From Voacanga thouarsii (taxonomy: Eukaryota > Streptophyta > Magnoliopsida > Gentianales > Apocynaceae), in contig JANUWF010001617.1 of NCBI GenBank assembly GCA_026120185.1, forward strand, positions 1,302,001 through 1,366,000: a DNA stretch of 64,000 nt, read 5' to 3'. The notes below the pieces were generated by a model. It saw only the letters and a list, made by a program, of their open reading frames with translations, was not told the origin of the DNA and searched no databases. A program made the position numbers and the translations under genes. Below, piece by piece: positions 1 through 10,100 of this stretch (positions within the stretch are counted from its first letter, which is position 1; each line of letters begins with the position of its first letter).

Positions 1-1243
1 TACAATTATACAGGGCATGTTGAATTTGTGAAGTAGAGTAATAGAGATGCGAAGGCATCTAATCTAGTGGTCCATCTATTATTTTCTTTTCCATTACACT
101 GGTGGGAATTGGGACAGAAATTGGTTATTGTAGGTTTTAGGTAGCATGGTGAAGTAACTGTATATTGTAATTGGTTGAAGTTTTATAAAAGATTCCCCTA
201 TGGCTTAAATGATGTTTCTATTATTAATATATTGGACTTTATTTGTCTGGTTAAAATAACATTGGGTCAAAATTGCAGTGGCCAAACTGGATGTTGTTCA
301 ATTGTCTCTTTTTTGCAACTTGTATTTGAAGATAACATCTTTAATCTTGACTTTTATTTTGAAGTGTTATCATGGACTGCTTAGTTTTGAGCGACGTCAT
401 GTTTCCTGTTGACCCTGTGAATTTTTTTCAATATCTTTAGGTGAGTTGTTCAAATTTATTTTGTTTCATCAAGCATGCATTATGAGCTTTGCTTTTGCAT
501 TTTTTTTCCAATACTTCAGTCTCATTTTTTGATTCTTTGGCTTGTAATTGCATTGTTATTGAAGTAGTAAGTTATTTTGCAGAAATTTGTGGATAGTTCA
601 AAGCCGAAGAGACATTTTCTTATTCATATGGGAGAGATAGATTTTGCAGAAATTTCCTTTTGCTTTTTTTGCCCAATCTGATCACTCCTTGTACTCGAAG
701 CTTCTGGGGGTAAGACATTATGCAAATCAAAATTGTAGCTAAAGCAAAAATTTGTCTTATTGCAAAAATACAATGACTTTTGTTATTCCAGTCGAAAATG
801 TGTTTTCTTTATGTTTTATGAGGAGAATACTGAAACTTTTTTTCAATTTGTTTTGTTTTGCAGGTGAAACTGAATGTCTTTATTGTCATGGTGTGAAATA
901 TTCTTTTTTCATACATTTTATATCGGCTTGGAATGATATATATCTTCATTTTTTAACAAAGGTGAGGCTGTTAGAGGTATATAGTCGGAGATGGTTGTGC
1001 GAAGACACAAACAGTTGTATGTGTCATTATTGAAGTTGGATATTCAGAGAGCAACTATTTGTAGTGGATGGTTAACATTTTGCATGAGTTCCATATTTGA
1101 CTTATTTTTTTAAATTGATTATTGAAATTTTGGGGAGGGGATTGGGAATTTAGTTTATTGGTTGTGGTAGTTGAGCTAATATTAGTTAAGTTCATTATTG
1201 TTGAAGTATGTTAGTTAAATTAATTCTGCTATTTTGTAGTATG

Positions 1244-1341
1244 TGTGCTAAGTATATTGGGCATCAATATAAGCATGATTTGGGTTCCAATCGGTGTTTT
1301 ACGATGATGGTTTACCATCAAAAGCCCACGTATGATGCACA
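1244..1341 (+). repeat. 98-bp module, copy 1 (type C flanks)
   Basis: It starts TGTGC and ends GCACA. It contains TGGGC/GCCCA and the palindrome GATGGTTTACCATC, all intact. The left flank ends TTTTGTAGTA and the right flank is GTTTGCTGTAATTC. Confidence 0.85.
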
Positions 1342-1650
1342 GTTTGCTGTAATTCTACTGTTATGGTTTTTTTTTTTCATGGAGCAGTTGTATGTTGCTG
1401 GGCTGCATGGTATAATGTATTGGATGACAGTCTGCTTTTTATACTCTTTTGAATATGGGATTTCTATAATGGAGTTTTTCTAAGTTATTGTCCTGTTTAT
1501 TGTATAGTTTGTAAAAGGGATGAGGGAATTGACCTAAGTTAGATGTGGTAGAAGGTTTGTGAATTTCATTAGTTTATACATTCTTTGTGTTTGAAAAATG
1601 AGATTTCTGCGTGAAAACTGATTTTCTTGTAATGTATTTTACCAATATTA

Positions 1651-1747
1651 TATGCTAAATATATTGGGCGTCAATACAAGTATGATTGGGAAACCTTTCG
1701 GTGCTATGCGATGATGGTTTACCATAAGAAGCCCACGTATGATGCAC
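1651..1747 (+). repeat. 97-bp module, copy 2 (type A flanks)
   Basis: The left end is TATGC, so one outer pair is lost. TGGGC/GCCCA is intact and the central palindrome has lost one pair. The left flank is TTTTACCAATATTA and the right flank is ATATCTTAATGT. Confidence 0.8.
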
Positions 1748-2064
1748 AATATCTTAATGTATTAGGTGAAATACATTATTCTAGTGCAAATGTTTTTTTT
1801 TTTTATGTTATATGAGGAGAATATTGAACCTTGTCTTCAATTCATTTGTTTTGTAGCTGCAACAGAATGAATACATTAGGAATTCTTGCAGTAGGAGCAA
1901 GTTATAGGAGTTTAGCATTATGTGATATATTTGTTTTTTATGCATTTTATATCAGTTTGACATGGTTTATATCTTCATTTTTTAATGAAGGTGAGGCTGT
2001 TAGAGACCAGTTGTTAGTAATTTTAGTGAAACAATTGTAACAGGATGTTATAATTATTAGAAGA

Positions 2065-2162
2065 TTTGCTAAGTATATTGGGCGTCAATATAAGCATGAT
2101 TAGGGAACCTTTCGGTGCTTTGCGATGATGGTTTACCTTCAGAAGCCCACGTATGATGCACA
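2065..2162 (+). repeat. 98-bp module, copy 3 (type B flanks)
   Basis: The left end is TTTGC. TGGGC/GCCCA is intact, and the palindrome is damaged (ACCTTC). The reading frame shared by most copies has a TAG here in place of TGG. Right flank ATAACTTAATTGG. Confidence 0.8.
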
Positions 2163-3426
2163 ATAACTTAATTGGTTTTTAATTATAGAAAAAATGCTTC
2201 ATGAAAGTTCTGCGCTTCTGATTCAGTGTGGTTATTGTTTCTAGCTTGATTGGTTGAAGTTTTATAAAAGATTCCCCAATGCCTTAAATGATGTTTCTAT
2301 TATTAATGTATTAGACTTTATTTGTCCGGTTAAAATAACATTAGGTCAAAATTGCAGTGGCCAAACTGGATGTTGTACAGATCCCTAGTTTTGAACTGAG
2401 GGACTGTATTAGAGAATTTATGTTATGGTGAGGTTCACTCAAATTCAAGCACTATTTGTTGCTAGTCCTCATGTTCAATTGTCTCTTTTTTGCAACTTGT
2501 TTTTGAAGATAACATGTTTAATCTTGACTTTTATTTTGAAGTGTTATCATGGATTGCTTGGTTTTGAGCGACGTCATGTTTCCTGTTGACCATGCGAATT
2601 TTTTTCAATATCTTTAGATGAGTTGTTCAAATTTATTTTGTTTCATCAAGCATGCATTATGAGCTTTGCTTTTGCATTTTTTTTCCAATACTTCAGTCTC
2701 ATTTTTTATTCTTTGGCTTGTAATTGCATTGTTATTGAAGTAGTAAGTTATTTTGCAAGAATTTGTGGATATTTCAAAGCCGAAGAGACATTTTCTTATT
2801 CATATGGGAGAGATAGATTTTGCAGAAATTTGCTTTTGGTTTTTTTCCCAATCTGATCACTCATTGTACTCGAAGCTTCTGGGAGTAAGACATTATGCAA
2901 ATCAAAATTGTAGCTAAAGCAAAAATTTGTCTTATTGCAAAAATACAATGACTTTTGTTATTTCAGTCGAAAATGTGTGTGTGTTTTTTTTCATGTTTTA
3001 TAAGGAGAATACTGAAACTTTTTTTCAATTTGTTTTGTTTTGCAGGTGAAATTGAATGTCTTTATTGTCATGGTGTGAAATATTCTTTTTTCATACATTT
3101 TATATCGGTTTGGCATGATATACATCTTCATTTTTTAACCAAGGTGAGGCTGTTAGAGGTATATGGTCGGAGATGGGTGTGCGAAGACACAAACAGTTGT
3201 ATGTGTCATTATTGAAGTTGAATATTCAGGGAGCAACTATTGGTTGTGGATGGTTGACATTTTGCATGAGTTCCATATTTGACTTATTTTTTTAAATTGA
3301 TTATTGAAATTTTAGAGAGGGGATTAGGGAATTTAGTTTATTGGTTGCGGTAGTTGGACTAATATTAGTTAAGTTCATTATTGTTGAAGTATGTTAATTA
3401 AATTAATTTTGCTATTTTGTAGTATG

Positions 3427-3524
3427 TGTGCTAAGTATATTGGGCGTCAATATACGCATGATTGGGGTTCCAATCGGTGTTTTGTGACGATGGTTTACCA
3501 TCAAAAGCCCACGTATGATGCACA
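3427..3524 (+). repeat. 98-bp module, copy 4 (type C flanks)
   Basis: All three pairings are intact: TGTGC/GCACA, TGGGC/GCCCA and GATGGTTTACCATC. It is the unit 2 counterpart of copy 1. Confidence 0.85.
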
Positions 3525-3831
3525 ATTTGCTGTAATTCTACTGTTATGGTTTTTTTTTCGTGGAGCAGTTGTATGTTGTTGGGCTGCATGGTATAATGTA
3601 TTGGATGACAGTCTGCTTTTTATACTTTTTTGAATGTGGGATTTCAATAATGGATTTTTTCTAAGTTATTGTCCTGTTTATTGTATAGTTTGTAGAAGGG
3701 ATGAGGGAATTGACCTAAGTTAGATGTGGTATAAGGTTTCTGAATTTCATTAGTTTATAAGTTCTTTGTGTTTGAACAATGAGATTTTCTGTGTGAAAAT
3801 TGTTTTCTTGTAATGTATTTTACCAATACTA

Positions 3832-3929
3832 TGTGCTAAGTATATCGGGCGTCAATATAAGCATGATTGGGAAACCTTTCGGTGCTGTGCGACGATGATT
3901 TACCATAAGAAGCCCACGTACGATGCACA
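3832..3929 (+). repeat. 98-bp module, copy 5 (type A flanks)
   Basis: The outer pair is intact. The inner stem reads CGGGC against GCCCA, and the palindrome is GATGATTTACCATA. It is the unit 2 counterpart of copy 2. Confidence 0.8.
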
Positions 3930-4240
3930 ATATCTTAATGTATTAGGTGAAATACATTATTCCAGGGCAAATGTTTTTTTATGTTATATGAGGAGAATAT
4001 TGAACCTTGTCTTCAATTCATTTGTTTTGTAGCTGAAACAGAATGTATGCATTGGGAATTCTTGCAGTAGGAGCAAGTTATAGGAGTTTAGCATTGTGTG
4101 ATATATTTGTTTTTCATGCATTTTATATTAGTTTGGCATGGTTTATATCTTCACTTTTTAATGAAGGTGAGGCTGTTAGAGACCAGTTGTTAGTAAATAT
4201 AGTGAAACAATTGTAACAGGATGTTATAATTATTAGAAGA

Positions 4241-4338
4241 TGTGCTAAGTATATTAGGCGTCAATATAAAAATGATTGGGAAACCTTTCGGTGCTTTATG
4301 ACGATGGTTTATCATCAGAAGCCCACGTATGATGCACA
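4241..4338 (+). repeat. 98-bp module, copy 6 (type B flanks)
   Basis: The outer pair is intact. The inner stem reads TAGGC, and the palindrome is GATGGTTTATCATC, which would allow one wobble pair. Confidence 0.8.
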
Positions 4339-4590
4339 ATAACTTAATTGGTTTTTATATTTGTATGTGTCATTATTGAAGTTGGATAATCAGGGAGCAA
4401 ATATTGGTTGTGGATGGTTGACATTTTGCATGAGTTCCATATTTGACTTATTTTTTTAAATTGATGATTGAAATTTTGGGGAGGGGATTTGGGAATTTAG
4501 TTTGTTAGTCGTGGTAGTTGGGCTAATATTTGTTAAGTTCATTATTCTTGAAGTATGATGGTTAAATAAATTATGCTATTTTGTAGTATG

Positions 4591-4687
4591 TGTGCTTAAT
4601 ATATTGGGTATCAATATAAGCATGATTAGGGTTCCAATCGGTATTTTGCGGTGATGGATTACCATCAAAAGCCCACGTATGATGCAC
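4591..4687 (+). repeat. 97-bp module, copy 7 (type C flanks)
   Basis: The outer pair is intact and TGGGT/GCCCA allows a wobble. The palindrome GATGGATTACCATC changes only in the loop. The shared reading frame has a TAG in place of TGG. Confidence 0.8.
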
Positions 4688-4997
4688 AATTTGTTGTCAT
4701 TGTATTGTTATGGTTTTTTTTTTTTTTTTTGCAGTTGTATGTTGCTGGGCTGCATGGTATAATGTATTAGATGACAGTCTAATTTTTATACTCTTTTGAA
4801 TATGGGATTTCTATAATGGAGTTTTTCTAAGTTATTATCCTGTTATTGTATAGTTTGTAGAAGGGATGAGGGAAATGGCCTAAGTTAGTTGTGGTATAAG
4901 GTTTGTGAATTTCATTAGTTTAGAAGTTCTTTGTGTTTGAACAATGAGATTTTTGGCATGAAATATGATTTTCTTGTAATGTATTTTACCAATACTA

Positions 4998-5095
4998 TGT
5001 GCTAAGTATATTGGGTGTCAATATAAGCATGATTGGGCAACCTTTCGGTGTTGTGTGACGATGGTTTACCATCAGAAGCCCATGTACGATGCACA
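4998..5095 (+). repeat. 98-bp module, copy 8 (type A flanks)
   Basis: The outer pair and central palindrome are intact. The inner stem is TGGGT/GCCCA (wobble). Flanks match copies 2 and 5. Confidence 0.8.
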
Positions 5096-5401
5096 ATATC
5101 TTAATGTTTTAGGTTGATTACATTATTCGAGAGCAAATGTTATTTTTTTATGTTATATGAGCAGAATATTGAACCTTATTTTCAATTTATTTATTGAATC
5201 AGAATGTATGCATTGGGAATTCTTGCAGTAGGAGCAAGTTATAGGAGTTTAGCATTGTGTGATATATTTGTTTTTCATGCATTTTATATCAGTTTGACAT
5301 GGTTTATTTCTTCACTTTTTAATGAAGGTGAGGCTGTTAGAGACCAGTTGTTAGTAAATATAGTGAAACAATTGTAACAGGATGTTATAATTATTAGAAG
5401 A

Positions 5402-5499
5402 TGTGCTAAGTATATTGGGCGTCAATATAAGCATGATTGGGGAATCTTTCGGTGCTTTGCGACAATGATTTACCATCAGAAGCTTACGTATGATGCACA
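5402..5499 (+). repeat. 98-bp module, copy 9 (type B flanks)
   Basis: The outer pair is intact. The inner stem is TGGGC against GCTTA, where the two changed bases would still pair by wobble. The palindrome is reduced (ATGATTTACCATC). Confidence 0.8.
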
Positions 5500-5685
5500 A
5501 TAACCTAATTGGTTTGTAATTATAGAAAAAGTGCTTCGTGAAAGTTCTGCGCTTCTGATTTAGTGTTCTTGTTGTTTCCAGCTTGATTTCTAAATTGTAT
5601 TTCGTATTTTTTTAACGCAAAAAAGGCGTAGTTGTTAGTTATTTTAGTGAAACAATTGTAAAAGAATGTATTTATTATTACTCTA

Positions 5686-5783
5686 TGTGCTAAGTATATT
5701 GGGCGTCAATATAAGCATGATTGGGGAACATTTCGGTGTTTTAGGACGATGGTTTACCATCAGAAACCCACGTATGATACATA
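5686..5783 (+). repeat. 98-bp module, copy 10 (type B flanks, decayed end)
   Basis: The left end TGTGC is kept and the right end has decayed (ATACATA). The palindrome is intact and the inner stem has one mismatch. Confidence 0.75.
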
Positions 5784-5937
5784 ATAACTTAACTGTGGTT
5801 TTAATTACACCAAAAGTGCTTCTTCAAAGTTGTGCGCTTCTGATTTAACGTGCTTGTTTTTATAATTCTTCAGTAAAAATTATAATATTCTTAATATATA
5901 CATAGAATATAATTATTACGAAAATAGTAAATTATAA

Positions 5938-5975
5938 AACCATCAAAAGCCCATGTATGATGCAAAATTTAATGT
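5938..5975 (+). repeat. Half copy of the module (3' part only)
   Basis: Only the 3' part is present: ACCATCAAAAGCCCATGTAT followed by GATGCAAAATT. It is a truncated relative between copies 10 and 11. Confidence 0.6.
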
Positions 5976-6245
5976 AATTGTATTGTTATTTATATTATAC
6001 TTTCTGTAATAGTTTTTGACTGGGGAATGTTATTGGCCTTCATTGGATACTGTTTTGAATAATAGTCTGTTTGTTAGAATATTCTGAAGGGTGATTTTTT
6101 TGAAATGTGTTTCTGCAGCAATAGCCTTTTTTATTTGGAAAAAAGAAGGTATTTTGTTTTTTTTTTTTTGTTTCTTGTAAAAGAGTGATTGTTGTTAATA
6201 ATTTGAGTGAAACTATTGTAATAAAATGTAAAAATTATTACATGA

Positions 6246-6343
6246 TGTGCTAAGTATATTGGGCGTCAATATAAGCATGATTGGAGAACCTTTCGGTATT
6301 TTGCGACGATGGTTTACCATCAGAAGCCCACGTATGATGCACA
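6246..6343 (+). repeat. 98-bp module, copy 11 (type B flanks)
   Basis: All three pairings are intact. Right flank ATAACTTAACTG. It lies outside the 2.1-kb units, so the module persists where the surrounding repeat has decayed. Confidence 0.85.
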
Positions 6344-6636
6344 ATAACTTAACTGTATTTTTTATTATAGAAAAAGTGGTTTATGAATGTTTGTTTTTTT
6401 CTAATTAGTATAAATGAATTGTGAATCATATAATTGGTATTGAGTTATTGTATAGGGTTAAGAATTTTAATTTTGTGGCAATTATATTGGAAACCATTTG
6501 TTTTAAATAGATGGCGGCATTTTTCGAAAGGCAGTGGGGAATTTAGCTTATTGGTTTTGGAAGTTGGGTTAATCTTTGGCAATTTCATTATTTTTTAAGT
6601 ATGTGAGTTGAAGAAGTTTTGATATTTTGTTGTATG

Positions 6637-6734
6637 TGTGCTAAGTATATTGGCTGTCAATTTAAGCATGATTGGGGATCCAATTGATTTTTTGTTACGA
6701 TGGTCTACCATCAGAAGCCCATGTATGGTGCACA
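6637..6734 (+). repeat. 98-bp module, copy 12 (type C flanks)
   Basis: The outer pair is intact and the inner stem is TGGCT/GCCCA. The palindrome GATGGTCTACCATC changes only in its loop. Confidence 0.8.
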
Positions 6735-6855
6735 ATTCGTGAAAATATTGTCAAAATTGTATATGTAAATCTACTGTTGAGTTTTTTCTAATTCTAAAAA
6801 GGGGTAAGGAAATTTAAATAAATTAGAAATGCTATGAAGTTTTTGAAATCCATCA

Positions 6856-6950
6856 TATGCTAGGTATATTGAGCATCAATATAAGCATGTTTGTCAATCA
6901 TTCAAGCTTTTGCAAGGATGTTTTATTAATAATCATAAAGATAATAGAAT
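6856..6950 (+). repeat. Degenerate module copy
   Basis: It starts TATGCTAGGTATATTGAGC, similar to the other modules. The 3' half has decayed and no closing end is recognisable. Confidence 0.5.
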
Positions 6951-7177
6951 ATATTTTATAAAGTTGACATTATGGCAATTCTATGGACATTGTACTTTTT
7001 TCCTCTGACTGCATTACTTCAACTATACTCTTCATTGTTGTGGAGCTGTTGTTCACTGGATCATATCATGTGTGTTTTGTAACTTGAATATAAGAATAGT
7101 TATTTTGTTTGTTAGAATTAATATGTGAATATAGAGTTGGAAGTGTAAGAAACTGAAAAAATTAAATTTAAAGTTAC

Positions 7178-10100
7178 CTTTGGTAGTCGATCGTATACTT
7201 CTTGATAGACTATGTTCTGTGTATATGACTTGAATTCTAGGTCATCTTCGTGTGCCATGATTTTTATTCCTCTTGGCGATTTGACTCTTGAAAGTGCAAC
7301 ATACAATTGTCTATGAGAAAACACAGGTTTTGGTAAGCACAGTCCAACATTCGACAAAGTTTGTCCTTAACTTTTGTTGATCGTCATTGCATAACATATG
7401 TTCACTGTAAATTACCTTCTTATCATTGTGAAAGGAATCTTTGAATATGTCGAAGACATATCTATTCTTGGTATACATACTTTTTCTCCTATTTTTGAGC
7501 CTGAAATGATACGTGCCTCAATGACTTTTTTACCTGTTTGTGTCACAATCAGCCTTGTGCCATTGCATAATCCATTTCCCGGGTTGACATTTCTCAATAG
7601 CATAATAGGCACATTATTTTTAATCTGTAAAACATGATCAGGCATACCTGAAAAACTGATGTTGTTGAGGTATTCTATTGGATATATGTTTTCTGCATCT
7701 TTCATTGGGCCTATGACATTGTCTATTCTATCTGCACTTATATATTTAGTAATAGATCCTTGTACTTTGTCCAAAGTAAAATTATTCAACTCTGCAACTG
7801 TTTTATTTCTTGGTGTTAGGATTGCTCTGTCCATCAAGTAGGTAGGATCTGTGTACCTCTCTTGAAAATTTGGATAAGTAGAGTTGAATATTGTTTCTAC
7901 TGGATCACCATTGGATTCTAGCATCAAATTGCTTGGGATTTTAATCCATGTAGGTTCATTATCATTCCCTCTACACTTTGTAGGTTCTGTACCATTTCCT
8001 ATTCTCAGTATCCAGTTGGCCAAAGATGTTAATTCTTCAGCCTCTGATTGTTGTAATTCATTTCCTTGTTTAAGCCTCATGTTCTCGGATAGTGTAAGGA
8101 CTTCACAGTGGTTCTATAACTCTGATTGATTGAGTGTCAAATTCACTATATCAGCTCTTTGACCTTTTGGTACAACCGGAAGAATCTGACGGAAATCTCC
8201 CCCTAATAGCACTGTTTTGCCTCCAAAAGGCTTGTTCTTATTGAAATTTGTTGCCATTCTTTGTATGTCTTTGAGTGTTTTGTCAACAGTCTCAAAAACA
8301 TATTTTGAATTCATAGAAGCTTCATCCCAAATTATGAGTATTGCTCTTCTTATTAATTTTGCAAGTTGAGTATTTGTTTTTATTGAGCATGTGGAGTCTT
8401 TTGAGGTTACCAATGGAATTTTGAATCTGCTGTGTGCCGTCCTTCCAACTGGTAGTAGTAATGATGCAATCCCTGTTCAACGTTGTAAATAACAATGTGT
8501 AATAAAATCGATGCATTAGGAAAGAAGTTGTTACAATGTGATTGACAATTAAATAATTTTGAGGGGTGTATAAGAAAGTAGTACCTGATGATGCTACTAC
8601 AAGTACTATTTGTGATCTTGATCTGAGCTTGTTGATAATTGTTCTGTAGAGAAATGTTTTGCCCATGCCTCCATAACCGGATAAGAAGTAGAGCTTCCCT
8701 TTATTATAATCAATTGCATTTATGACCTTTTCATATATATCTTTTTGTTCTGCATTTAATTGTGTATACATAACTTCGTGTTCTACTATCAGAATATTTG
8801 TATCATACATGATTTCTTCTCTAATGCATGTGTTTCGTAGATCCTTCAGCAACTCTTCATTTGGCAAAGGCATTCCTTCTATTTCTTCTAGACTTCGACC
8901 TTGTTTTTGAAGTAGAATTTGTAATTCTCTTAAGGTATAGCTTTTTACCTGATCTTCTGAGAGATGTAAAGATAGAAATCCAAGGACTTTTCTTTGTCTA
9001 TATTCAATATCATCACTAAATTTTGGCCAATTTACTTCCCAGAGATTCTTGACATCTGCAACGTTACAAAAAATAAGAATTGTGACAGATAAATCGCGTA
9101 GTTGGCATCCTGTTGCCTATTGAGCTGCTTCATCAATTGTTTCGTGCCATTCTCTATCATCTTGCAGTAGACCTCTTGCATAGCATGTCTCTTTGAAAGT
9201 TGAATATATTTTCCCATCATATATTCTAATTTCTTCATAGCTTCTAGGACCACGGACATGGTTAAGTAACATTCGCATATAGTATCTTTCCCCTGAGGCT
9301 GGATGTGCAAAAGTGATCTGTCCAATGCACTTTCTGCTCTTCCTCTTTTTCTATACTTTTTTTGTGCTGTACTAGTAATAATGCCGTGGGAATTTTGCAT
9401 ACTTCAACTTTCTTGCATTTGAGTCCACCTTATTCATTTCGAACCATTCCATAAACATTGTTTTCTTTGCATCTTCAGTCATTGCAATATTAGGAAGACA
9501 ACTGTTATCATTAAATATGATATTCTGCTCTTCATGAAGATGGAACCCCAATCTCTGGACTGCTGGTGTTTGAAATTGAATATCAAACTCATATATTCTC
9601 TAGGATGCTTCACATGCTGATATGTATCTACAATCCAAAAATGTTTTGACTTCATTCAAATTCTGCGCTTCTAATTCAACGTGTATGTTGTTTTCAGCCT
9701 GATTTTTTTCTATGACTGCTGTTTTTCTATCTAGACCTTTGTTGAGATATTTAATGGCTTTTGATTGACTGCATATTTCAACATTAATATGGCTTTGGTA
9801 TTTAAGTAATAAATGAAGATTGTACGGGACTACAAATCTATTGTCGAGGAAGAATCCATTATTCTTAATAGTTATAGATTTATCTCGTCTTCTGTAGATA
9901 GAATATCCTGATTCATCAATTGATGTTTTGTTATGAAAAGACTTAGGAAAATGCTTTTAATAGTGTCTTGTGTTAAAAATAAATGTATTAGTTTTTAACC
10001 AACAATATGTACTATTTTTTAGATATTGGCTCATTGAAGAAAGTATTACCTTGTACCATGCATGGTGAGTTCTCGTATCCAATTCCACATGGCCCATGCA

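Larger units (their letters stand above)
171..5520. repeat. Higher-order tandem repeat array (about 2.1-kb units)
   Basis: Long blocks recur in the same order. The block at 171-295 returns at 2250-2375, the block from 302 returns near 2475, and 1017-1230 returns at 3197-3410 and 4365-4570. Unit 1 is about 171-2249, unit 2 about 2250-4340, and unit 3 (about 4340-5520) lacks the first half. Unit 2 has an extra stretch of roughly 100 bp near 2376-2480. A block of about 190 bp, starting near ATGAGGAGAATA and ending near GTGAGGCTGTTAGAG, occurs in two diverged versions within each unit (808-985 and 1812-2010, with later copies at 2998, 3985 and 5157). The short ORFs here keep no frame between units, so I do not call them genes. 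The array may be the 3' part of the neighbouring Helitron or separate DNA. Confidence 0.85.

Noticed and set aside
752..3633. Short plus-strand ORFs of 80-93 codons in the repeat array as genes
   Set aside because: Their frames and ends change between repeat units and they lack a recognisable domain. They look like chance ORFs in repeats.
1244..6734. The regularly recurring 98-bp modules as a CRISPR-like array
   Set aside because: The repeats are too long, the spacers are large and homologous to each other, and the setting is a plant genome.
6840..6870. CTAG in TATGCTAGGTATA as the Helitron 3' end
   Set aside because: The base after it on the minus strand is not T, no hairpin precedes it, and it belongs to a decayed module copy.
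9032..9400. The 122-codon minus-strand ORF as a separate gene
   Set aside because: It is another frame of RepHel. The true frame reads HPASGERYYMRMLLN across the same bases.
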